This document shows, one piece after another, positions 14,346-22,289 of a stretch of DNA of 46,474 bases. Under the pieces are notes generated by a model. That model was given only the letters and a program-made list of their open reading frames with translations, made no database searches and had not been told where the DNA came from. How positions within the stretch are numbered: position 1 is the stretch's first letter; every line of letters starts with the position of its first letter. Source of the stretch: a virus. The stretch is from positions 1 through 46,474 of the IMG/VR virus record IMGVR_UViG_3300009034_000069; one strand, 5' to 3'. The translations under genes and the position numbers were made by a program.

Positions 14346-15839
14346 ATGAAAAAAATACTTATTCCATTATTAGCCTTGTTGCTGCTACTTTGTATACCCA
14401 TGCCTTCACACGCAAGGAAGGTAACAGGTCTGTACCAAGAGCGCATAGGTAACTTTACTGGCCCTATTACAGGCTCTGCTCAAGATGACAACATCAAGGC
14501 ATCCCTTGACTTGGCTCATACCGACCTTGATGCATTGATAGTCACTGTGGATGACACTCTTTCTTGTCTCAAGGTTGCCAACAGTGTATGGTATGTTGAC
14601 AGCGGTGTTGCCGGTTCTGCCGGAACTACTTGGGCGACAGCAGTAGCTACCATTGATGATGCAGTAAATCTTGCCACTGCCGATGTTGGAGACATTATTT
14701 TTGTCGCTCCGGGCCACGCAGAGAACTTAGGCACGACCGACCCCGATGTTGACAAAGCAGGTCTTACAATCATTGGCCTTGGTGTTGGTGAACAGCGTGC
14801 GGTTCTCAGCTCTGATACAAGCACGGACATCTTTACGATTGATGCTGATGATGTTGCCGTCTACAACTTGGTGTTTCTCGCTCATACTCCCGATGTTGCC
14901 AAAGGTATTGACATTACAGCCGGTTCGGAAAATGCGATAATTCAGGACTGCTTGTTCACTGTGCATACCGAGGCAACAGATGAGTTTCTAATTTGTATCA
15001 ACATCGGCGCAGCCTCCGACAACCCTCTTATTAAGAACAACGAGTTCTTTATGGGTGGTGGTAATGCTACAGAAGCTATCTTGCAGGATGGCACACTTGA
15101 GTATGCTGAAATCGTTGGCAATAAGATTTATGGTGATTACAGTACAGCGTGCATTTATGGTGATAGCACAGGTGCGGGTGAGATGCTTACAATTAGAGAT
15201 AATATCCTCTACAACGGTGACATTACGATTGGCCTGAACACCGAACCGTGTATTGAATTGAAGTCTGATACTACAGGGTTTATTGTCAACAATCAGATTG
15301 CCTGTAATGTAGCTGAACCATCGGACTCCATAGTTGCTGCTGACTGCTATCTCTGGGGTAACAAGTATACCGAAACCGAAGGCATTGCCGGAAACTTGGA
15401 CATTGGCTTGGAAATGGGCAAAACTTATGCTCAGGTAATGACTGGTGCATCGGTCGCGGCCAGCGCTGACGATTTGTTTATTGTAGCTGGCGGGCCTATC
15501 CTGATTACGGACTTCTTTGGAATATGTACTACTGCTATGTCTGGTAATCCGGGTGACATGAAGATTTGGTGTGATGCCACCACAGCCGACCAAGACAGGG
15601 ATTTCAGCACTACTGTCACGATTGATACATTGGCAGTAGGTGATAGCGTAAGATTCACTAACGCTATTGATGAAGGTGTTCTTGATTTCACTGCCAATAT
15701 GGGTGCAGGCCAGCGTTTAAGTTGGATATGTCCTATTGGTACGATTGAGCAATCTGTTACATCTACCGGTACAGGTGTAGTGTCTTGGTATATGGTATTT
15801 ATACCACTGGGGCCTAACGTCACAGTAGCATCACAGTAA
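14346..15839 (+). CDS. Beta-helix (pectate-lyase-like) protein with signal peptide, 497 aa
   Basis: The N-terminus MKKILIPLLALLLLLCIPMP then SHA is a strong Sec signal peptide. Residues 80-330 have the alternating strand pattern of right-handed parallel beta-helices (VWYVDSGVAGSAGTTWATA, then GLTIIGLG, IIQDCLF, NPLIKNNEFF, YAEIVGNKIY, MLTIRDNILYN). The C-terminal third is a separate beta domain. ATG 14346 is chosen over an upstream GTG because AAAGGTG lies six bases before it. It sits in the capsid-tail block, so it is probably a surface spike or decoration protein; enzymatic activity is unproven. Confidence 0.75.
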   Translation: MKKILIPLLALLLLLCIPMPSHARKVTGLYQERIGNFTGPITGSAQDDNIKASLDLAHTDLDALIVTVDDTLSCLKVANSVWYVDSGVAGSAGTTWATAVATIDDAVNLATADVGDIIFVAPGHAENLGTTDPDVDKAGLTIIGLGVGEQRAVLSSDTSTDIFTIDADDVAVYNLVFLAHTPDVAKGIDITAGSENAIIQDCLFTVHTEATDEFLICINIGAASDNPLIKNNEFFMGGGNATEAILQDGTLEYAEIVGNKIYGDYSTACIYGDSTGAGEMLTIRDNILYNGDITIGLNTEPCIELKSDTTGFIVNNQIACNVAEPSDSIVAADCYLWGNKYTETEGIAGNLDIGLEMGKTYAQVMTGASVAASADDLFIVAGGPILITDFFGICTTAMSGNPGDMKIWCDATTADQDRDFSTTVTIDTLAVGDSVRFTNAIDEGVLDFTANMGAGQRLSWICPIGTIEQSVTSTGTGVVSWYMVFIPLGPNVTVASQ

Positions 15840-15846
15840 GACTAAT

Positions 15847-15880
15847 GGGGTGGTCGCATTTTGCGGCTACCCCTTACTTT
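15847..15880 (+). terminator. Terminator-like hairpin before tail tubular A
   Basis: GGGGTGGTCGCA (15847-15858) pairs with TGCGGCTACCCC (15862-15873) over 12 bp with two G-U pairs and a TTT loop; TTACTTTT follows. The next gene's ribosome-binding site (AAGGAAGG) begins right after it, so it may be an attenuator separating abundant head proteins from tail proteins. Confidence 0.7.
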
Positions 15881-15895
15881 TAAGGAAGGCATATT

Positions 15896-16651
15896 ATGTC
15901 AATGACCGAAAATGCGGCTAATATTGCCCTATGCAATCAAGCTCTTGGCTTGCTTGGAGCGGAAGCAATAGTATTAAGTGGCTCGTCTACGAACCATACT
16001 TACTGTACAACCTTTTTTGATGATTGTAGAGACGAGATACTTGAGGGCCATCCTTGGAACTGGGGTAGGAAACGTGCCTATGCCATTCAGACTACAGACC
16101 CGCTCTTTGGTTATGACAATGCTTTCACTGTTCCATCCGATTGTCTTCGCATCTTGAAAGTGGCTGATGACCCTGCTGCTGAGTGGCGCAGAGAAGGTGA
16201 TTTGATAATTACAGATGAAGGTGAAGACCCGCCTGATTGGGTGACTGCTACAGATTACTTAGCTGGTCAGTACATCTCTTCTGACGACTCAGGTAGCGAC
16301 TTAACCTACTTGGTTGATACGGCCTTCACCTCAAGTACCGAGACAACTGACCTATCTTCGTACTGCACTTCACAGGGAGACGACTACGAAACTCTTGAAG
16401 TAGAATATATCTATCAAGTTACTGATGTGTCTACATATCCAAAATATCTACGGTGGTGTGTGGTACTCAATCTGGCTTCTAAATTGGCCTCACCAATCAA
16501 ACAGGACACTAAGGCAATGTTGAATTTTCAAACTGCACTTTATGGTAGTCGGGAAGTAATAGGATATATGTCTTTGGCTCGGTCGTATGATGCACAGGAA
16601 AGCGGCGGTGTGAAAATCAAGACCGAGACGTGGATTGATGCAAGAGACTAA
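15896..16651 (+). CDS. Tail tubular protein A (gp11-like adaptor), 251 aa
   Basis: It begins with ANIALCNQALGLLGAEAIV and continues CRDEILEGHPWNWGRKRA, the standard opening of T7 gp11-type tail tubular A proteins (LN.AL..IG...I followed by ALR..PWNFA). The rest, including YIYQVTDVSTYPKYLRWCVV, fits. These proteins form the 12-subunit ring joining portal to nozzle. It is longer than T7 gp11 by roughly 50 residues. The Shine-Dalgarno is AAGGAAGG. Confidence 0.88.
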   Translation: MSMTENAANIALCNQALGLLGAEAIVLSGSSTNHTYCTTFFDDCRDEILEGHPWNWGRKRAYAIQTTDPLFGYDNAFTVPSDCLRILKVADDPAAEWRREGDLIITDEGEDPPDWVTATDYLAGQYISSDDSGSDLTYLVDTAFTSSTETTDLSSYCTSQGDDYETLEVEYIYQVTDVSTYPKYLRWCVVLNLASKLASPIKQDTKAMLNFQTALYGSREVIGYMSLARSYDAQESGGVKIKTETWIDARD

Positions 16652-16652
16652 A

Positions 16653-19600
16653 ATGAGAAAAGCTATTATACTTATTCTATTATTGTTGTGTTCATTAGCA
16701 TTGGCACAGCAGGAGAAACCCTACAGGATACTTAACTCCTTTAGTGCAGGGGAGTTAAGCGAACTTCTGTTGGCTCGTGAAGACCTCTCCAAATATCATT
16801 CCGGTTGTTCTGTAATGGAGAATATGATACCTCTGCCTCAAGGCGGAGCGCAGAAGAGGCCGGGGACTGTCTACGTTGCAGAGTCCAAGAACAACACCAA
16901 AATACGCCTGCTTCCTTTCGAGTACTCTACTGAGCAATCATATATCATTGAGCTTGGTAATCAGTATGCTCGTTTTTACACCAATAATGCTGTAATATAT
17001 GAGACCTACGGTACAGAGGATTTATCAGGTATTGGTAGTATTGTTGCTCATTGGAAGTGTGACGATAATGCAGCGACCACAGCGGTTGTTGACGATGATG
17101 GTGCAACACATAACGGCGTAGCAAACGCCAATACAAATACATTTACAACTACCAATGCCGAAGGCACAGCCAACTCAGCCTTCGATTTGGGCGGCACTGC
17201 GATTGTTTCAATAGCCGACCACGCGGACTTCACTTTCGGTGATGGCTCAAACGACAGTCCCTTTAGTTTGATGGCTTGGGTCTACGTCACAGCAACAGCG
17301 AGCAAGCAGGGCATTATCAACAAGTGGGGAGGTGATGAAAAAGAGTGGGCCTTGGCCTTGACAAGTACGGAGACGATTGAGTTTAGGGTATATGACGAGA
17401 GCGCGAACAAAGAAGCTAAAACAACAACTAACAACTCCTTCTCGGCAGGATGGCATTTCGTGGTGACAACATATAACGGTTTGGGTGGCGCTTCTGCTGC
17501 AGATGGAATGAAGATTTATGTAGACTGGGTGGAAGAAGAGACCACAAAAACTAACGATGCCAGTTATGTTGCGATGGAGGACAAGGGTAGTCCTTCTTAT
17601 ATAGGTGCTGATGAGGGTGGAAGTTACAAATGGCAGGACAAAATAGATAATGTAGCTGTTTTTAACAAAGAGCTTACGGCAGTTGAGGTTGCTTCTCTGA
17701 CAGGCGCTGCCTCTACAACTGTTTATGAAATTGCAACACCATATCTTACTGCTGACCTGTTTGAATTAAAGTTTGAACAATCTGCTGATGTTTTATATGT
17801 AGTGCATCCTGATTACGAAACGAGAAAGCTGTCCCGGTTGGCTAATGCCATATGGTCTTTAGAAGCTTACGCTACAGAGACAGGCCCGTTCAGAGACCAG
17901 AATACGGATACTAATGCCAAAATAGCCGCATCAGCAACAACAGGCTCAGTAACTCTTACTGCTACCGGATGCGCGCCTTTTGTATCCGGCACTACAGCAG
18001 GCCATTTACCGAGCGGTTCTGCAACAACTTCTAAAAGTCAAACGGGTGCTTTATTTAGATTAGTACATCCTCTTACCAATTTGGAGCATACCACCGAATT
18101 GGATGACAACTACACAAATGACCCGACTGAGAATGTAAGCTGGCTTGACTGTGCAACGCTCTACAAAGGAGATACATGGTATCTTACAACATTAGGAACA
18201 TGGACAGGCGTACTTGAATTGCAAAGGAATTATACTGTCGGAGCTGCTCACAATGCCTCTGGTTGGGAAAAGGTTTTTGCTTTTGCCAGCACAGACGACA
18301 GAAATGTTGATACAAGTGGTACTGAAACTTTAGCCGATGCCTCTTATCGAGCTATCCTCACTCAATCAGGTGATGCAGCAGAACAATGTAAGGTATATTT
18401 TAGAAGCAATGCTACAGACCATATTGGTATTGTTGAGATTACGGCGGTTGCAAGCACAACCTCTGCTACTGCAACTGTATTAACTACACTTGGCTCAACA
18501 GATGCTACACATAAATGGTCTGAAGGCTCTTGGTCTAACTACCGAGGCTGGCCTCGCACAGTTACCTTCTTTGAAGACCGCCTGACTTTTGGAGGAAATG
18601 CCGGACAGCCTGACACCATCTGGGCTTCTGTAACTGCTGACTATGAAAATATGTTGGCAGGTGCAGAAGACGATGATGCCTTGAACTTTACTCTCTCCTC
18701 AAGGCAGGTCAATGTCATCGAGTGGCTAATCGGAAAAGATAAAATCTTAATTGGCACTTCTGGTGCTGAATGGACTTTAGGCGGTTCAGCTGATGAACCT
18801 CTTACACCATCGAATGTAAAAGCTGAACAGCACTCTACTTATGGCAGTGCAGGCCTGCAAGCTACATTAGCGAGTGAGAGTGTCTTGTTCTTCCAGCGAG
18901 GCGCTAAGAAGATGAGAGAGCTGGCTTATAACTGGGAGCTTGATTCTTATGTTGCTCCTGATATGACAATTCTCGTTCCCGAAGTCACCGGAGACGGCAT
19001 TACAGATACTGCCTTTCAGAAAACACCAAACTCAATTCTCTGGTGTATTAAAGACAATGGTGATATAGCAATATTTGTCTACGAGCGCAAAGAACAGATT
19101 ACTTCTTGGTCACGGCTTATCACAGATGATGACTTTGAATCTGTCGCGGTTATCACTGGAGACCCGGAAGATGAAGTCTGGGTATCGGTCAAGAGAACTA
19201 TTGGCGGTGCTGACCAAAGATATATTGAATACTTTTCAGACAGAGACTTCGGCACAGATGTAACTGATGCCTTCTATGTTGACTCCGGCATTACTGACAC
19301 TGGAGGCTCTACCACTGTTTCAGGTCTTGACCACTTGGAAGGTGAAGATGTAATCGTTCTCGGTGATGGAGTAGTGCAGACAGAAGCTACTGCAGGTGAC
19401 TTTACGGTATCAGGCGGAGATATTACGGTAGCGTCAGGACTTACTACCGTACAAGCCGGTTTGCCTTACACTGTCCAGATGAAGACGATGCCGTTAAGCT
19501 GGGTGGCAGCTGGTATGACGATTCAGGGCCGTATCAAAAGAATAAACGAAGTCATAGCTCAATATTATGACAGTGGTGACTTCGATATAGGTAAAGACAC

Positions 19601-19760
19601 AACTGACAAGAAAACTTTAAGTGTTTCCGGTATGGCAACTGATAGTGGAAGGATGACTTTTCCAGCGGGTTATGACAGGCCGGGCTACGTCTTTATCTAT
19701 CAGCAGTCACCTGAGCCTTTAACTTTAATAGCTTTAATGATAGAGTTTATGGTGTATTGA
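16653..19760 (+). CDS. Tail tubular protein B (gp12-like nozzle) with signal peptide and LamG-like insertion, 1035 aa
   Basis: The core matches tail tubular B: RILNSFSAGELSELLLARED then KYHSGC and PLPQGGAQKRPG at the N-terminus; FELKFEQSADVLYVVHPDYE after the insert; later WPRTVTFFEDRLTFGG and SSRQVNVIEWLIG. Two oddities stand out. First, residues 1-19 (MRKAIILILLLLCSLALAQ) are a signal peptide placed directly before the conserved start. Second, about residues 123-355 form a LamG/concanavalin-like domain (IVAHWKCDDN, FSLMAWVYVT, WHFVVTTYNG, DNVAVFNKELTAVEVASL) inserted between NNAVIYE and VYEIATPY. No strong Shine-Dalgarno was seen before ATG 16653. Confidence 0.88.
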   Translation: MRKAIILILLLLCSLALAQQEKPYRILNSFSAGELSELLLAREDLSKYHSGCSVMENMIPLPQGGAQKRPGTVYVAESKNNTKIRLLPFEYSTEQSYIIELGNQYARFYTNNAVIYETYGTEDLSGIGSIVAHWKCDDNAATTAVVDDDGATHNGVANANTNTFTTTNAEGTANSAFDLGGTAIVSIADHADFTFGDGSNDSPFSLMAWVYVTATASKQGIINKWGGDEKEWALALTSTETIEFRVYDESANKEAKTTTNNSFSAGWHFVVTTYNGLGGASAADGMKIYVDWVEEETTKTNDASYVAMEDKGSPSYIGADEGGSYKWQDKIDNVAVFNKELTAVEVASLTGAASTTVYEIATPYLTADLFELKFEQSADVLYVVHPDYETRKLSRLANAIWSLEAYATETGPFRDQNTDTNAKIAASATTGSVTLTATGCAPFVSGTTAGHLPSGSATTSKSQTGALFRLVHPLTNLEHTTELDDNYTNDPTENVSWLDCATLYKGDTWYLTTLGTWTGVLELQRNYTVGAAHNASGWEKVFAFASTDDRNVDTSGTETLADASYRAILTQSGDAAEQCKVYFRSNATDHIGIVEITAVASTTSATATVLTTLGSTDATHKWSEGSWSNYRGWPRTVTFFEDRLTFGGNAGQPDTIWASVTADYENMLAGAEDDDALNFTLSSRQVNVIEWLIGKDKILIGTSGAEWTLGGSADEPLTPSNVKAEQHSTYGSAGLQATLASESVLFFQRGAKKMRELAYNWELDSYVAPDMTILVPEVTGDGITDTAFQKTPNSILWCIKDNGDIAIFVYERKEQITSWSRLITDDDFESVAVITGDPEDEVWVSVKRTIGGADQRYIEYFSDRDFGTDVTDAFYVDSGITDTGGSTTVSGLDHLEGEDVIVLGDGVVQTEATAGDFTVSGGDITVASGLTTVQAGLPYTVQMKTMPLSWVAAGMTIQGRIKRINEVIAQYYDSGDFDIGKDTTDKKTLSVSGMATDSGRMTFPAGYDRPGYVFIYQQSPEPLTLIALMIEFMVY

Positions 19761-19762
19761 AG

Positions 19763-20197
19763 ATGGCTGTCTACATTAGACCGTTTGAAAAGAGTGATTT
19801 AGATGCCTTTGTGCCTATAGAGCCAATGGCTCAAGATAGAGAGTTCGACTCCGAATTGGCACAGGCAGTAGAGGACTCCGGCCTTTCTGTCACTGGCATC
19901 AGAAATGGTGAGATAGTAGGCTGTGGCGGTGTCCACCCTCTAAATGACCTTCAGGGCGAGCTTTGGCTGCGACTGAGTACAAATTGTCTTCAGCATAAGA
20001 TGGATACCTTGAGATGGATAAAGGAAGGCTTGGCAATTATAGAAGAAATTTATCCTTTTAAGCAGCTAAATGCAGTAATAAGATGTGACTTCAAGAAAGG
20101 CATAAAGCTGGTTAAGTTCTTGGGCTTCCACGAGACTGAAACCAAGACTCACGAAGGCAAAAAGTGGTCTATATTCTCTAAGAGAGTGAAAGAATGA
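19763..20197 (+). CDS. Internal virion protein A / GNAT-fold protein (gp13-like), 144 aa
   Basis: A GNAT acetyltransferase-like fold: YIRPFEKSDLDAFVPIE at the N-terminus, GEIVGCGGVHPL as the strand pair and LVKFLGFHETE at the C-terminus. In T7-like phages such proteins occupy the gp13 position just before the internal core proteins and may have lost catalysis. ATG at 19763 lies right after the tail gene's stop. It overlaps the next gene by ATGA. Confidence 0.75.
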   Translation: MAVYIRPFEKSDLDAFVPIEPMAQDREFDSELAQAVEDSGLSVTGIRNGEIVGCGGVHPLNDLQGELWLRLSTNCLQHKMDTLRWIKEGLAIIEEIYPFKQLNAVIRCDFKKGIKLVKFLGFHETETKTHEGKKWSIFSKRVKE

Positions 20198-20712
20198 CAG
20201 GAGCAGAAATAGCACTTATAGCTATGGCCGTAGGTACTGGTGTACAAGCTTACGCACAATATCAGGCTGGCAAGTCTGCAGCAGCACAGGCCAAGGCTGA
20301 AGCAGCTTGGCACGCCTATAATGCAAAAGTATCTCTGAGAGAGGCTGAAGCAGAACGCCAAGCCGCTGCCTTTGAAGCCCAGCAGCAAAAAAGAAAAGGC
20401 AAACAGATACAAGCACGTCTTAGAGCTGCAGTCGGAAAAGCCGGTGTTACTATGGAAGGCTCACCTCTTCTGGTTGCTGAAGATACAGCTGCTGAATTGG
20501 CTCTTGAAAACGCTATGATTAGAATGACCGGAGCAAGAAGAGTTGCCAGATGGAAGTCTCAGTCCATTCTTGACATCTCTAAGGCTTCTATGGCAAAGAC
20601 CAGAGCTGAAAGCGCTGAACGAGCTGGCATATTAGGTGCTGGAACTTCTCTGCTGACCGGAGCAGCTCAAACAGGATATATGGGTTATGAAATGGGTGTG
20701 TGGGGCAAATGA
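20194..20712 (+). CDS. Internal virion protein B (gp14-like), 172 aa
   Basis: It starts with a hydrophobic helix (TGAEIALIAMAVGTGVQAYA) followed by YQAGKSAAAQAKAEAAWHAY and a long Ala/Gln/Arg helix, then GVTMEGSPLLVAEDTAAELA. This arrangement is characteristic of gp14-type ejection proteins, which insert into the host outer membrane to form the genome-delivery channel. The position between gp13-like and gp15-like genes agrees. Both ends overlap neighbours by ATGA. Confidence 0.82.
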   Translation: MTGAEIALIAMAVGTGVQAYAQYQAGKSAAAQAKAEAAWHAYNAKVSLREAEAERQAAAFEAQQQKRKGKQIQARLRAAVGKAGVTMEGSPLLVAEDTAAELALENAMIRMTGARRVARWKSQSILDISKASMAKTRAESAERAGILGAGTSLLTGAAQTGYMGYEMGVWGK

Positions 20713-22289
20713 AATTACCAAGATATACAGCTAAAGTAGGACCGCCGAGATTTGCCGGAGCTGCAAGAGCCACCGATATAGGCGCTCTTACCAGAACAGG
20801 TGAGGTTGAAGTCTGGAGAGGTGTCAGCCAACTCGGTGGAGGTATGAAAGACGTGTCAAACCTGATGTTTCGTGTTCAGCAAGACCGCCAAGCTATAGAT
20901 GCTCGTCTTCAACATAATCGTGTCAGTAGTAGTATGGCTGAATACGCAAACGAACTTGACAGGTCTTTGGAGGAGCAGGTAGTTACGAGCAAAAAACACC
21001 GTGATGACTTACAACAGGCTAATATGGCTTTATATGATAAGGAGTTCCAGAACCAGCTCAAGACAGTTGACAACCATAAGGCTCTGCAGGCTTTGAAGAT
21101 AAGCCAGTATGAAAGTAAGGCAAGAGCTTCCACTCAGATATATAATAAACTGACTGCTAACTATGACAGGTATCAGGTTAATGCAGGTCTTGAGGAGGTC
21201 AACAAACAGATTGCTGCTGGCAATGCCGAGGAAGCTATAGAGCAAATTGAGTTTATGGTTGCGCACAAGCAGCTTACGCCAATTCAGGGAGATTCACGCA
21301 TAAAGGCCGTGCCTAAACTGATAAGGATAGCAAGAAGAGATGCTGCTGAAGAAATGGCAAAAGCAATTCTTGTAAAAGATGGTTTACCTGCCGCACAGGC
21401 GTTTGTAGCTTCTCTTCCTACAGATATAGTTCCGATAGATGACCAAGCGAAAATTATCACTGGTCTTGAAAGCATAGCCAAGGTTATGAGGAGACAGATA
21501 GGTCTGGAGGTGGAAGCCAACAACAAAGCCGCTGTCATAGACCTGTTTGGAAGACTTGGTGATTTTACCGCTTGGCCAACTGAGAAGGAAATAAGAGACA
21601 GTACAGCTCTTCTTGAAAAGGAGTCTTGGAGGGAAATAGTCGTTGGCTTAGGAAATGAAGAAGAGCCTGAAACCGACTATAAAGATTTTATAGATTTCGA
21701 GACGAAGCTCTTCGACCGTTGGAGAGGTCTGGACAGGTCTGTAGACAGAACAGGAAAAGAACCAGTAGAGTCAGAAGTTCTGCTTGAAACCGAGATAGCC
21801 TCTTTCCGTCACACGGAGAGAAAAATAAACGACCAAGATATGAAAGAGCTTACACGCCGTCTTGGTCTTAGTCTTGGAAGATATACAGATGATGTTGAAA
21901 GCGCTTTTGAAGAAATCAGGAAGATGGGTAAAGTCAGCCCCGGAATCATAGGTGTAACACTGGGAGCTTTATATTTGAGTCAATCTGAAGCTAAGAATAT
22001 TGCTACAGCTCGCAAGAATCTGCTCGATTGGGTAATAGAACAATCTGCCAAAGGCGTGGATATAAAATCAAGCAAAATAACTGAGATGGCGCGAGAGTTT
22101 ATTGTAAGTACCAGAAGTGCTAAACCTGCCATAGAAGTTCCTAAAGAAGTTCCTGAAGAAGCTCCAGCAGAACCTCCTACTATACTTCGGAGTTACCTCC
22201 ATCCTGTTATAACAGATGAAGATTATGAGAAAGTGCCTTCTGGAGCATTTTACAGAGACCCGGAAGGAGTTCTTAGGAAGAAACGATAA
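20709..22289 (+). CDS. Internal core protein (gp15-like ejection protein), 526 aa
   Basis: It begins MKLPRYTAKVGPPRFAGAAR, then GALTRTGE, an opening shared by gp15-type proteins of T7-like metagenomic phages. Nearly all the rest is predicted helix with long charged segments. It would form the periplasmic part of the ejection conduit. ATG at 20709 overlaps the gp14-like stop (ATGA); an earlier in-frame start is unlikely. The C-terminus has a Pro/Glu-rich linker (EVPKEVPEEAPAEPPT). Confidence 0.78.
   Translation: MKLPRYTAKVGPPRFAGAARATDIGALTRTGEVEVWRGVSQLGGGMKDVSNLMFRVQQDRQAIDARLQHNRVSSSMAEYANELDRSLEEQVVTSKKHRDDLQQANMALYDKEFQNQLKTVDNHKALQALKISQYESKARASTQIYNKLTANYDRYQVNAGLEEVNKQIAAGNAEEAIEQIEFMVAHKQLTPIQGDSRIKAVPKLIRIARRDAAEEMAKAILVKDGLPAAQAFVASLPTDIVPIDDQAKIITGLESIAKVMRRQIGLEVEANNKAAVIDLFGRLGDFTAWPTEKEIRDSTALLEKESWREIVVGLGNEEEPETDYKDFIDFETKLFDRWRGLDRSVDRTGKEPVESEVLLETEIASFRHTERKINDQDMKELTRRLGLSLGRYTDDVESAFEEIRKMGKVSPGIIGVTLGALYLSQSEAKNIATARKNLLDWVIEQSAKGVDIKSSKITEMAREFIVSTRSAKPAIEVPKEVPEEAPAEPPTILRSYLHPVITDEDYEKVPSGAFYRDPEGVLRKKR

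Noticed and set aside
14406-15823. Several minus-strand ORFs (100-200 aa) across the beta-helix gene
   Set aside because: Shadow frames of a repetitive Gly/Thr/Asp-rich gene. They lack ribosome-binding sites and domain patterns.
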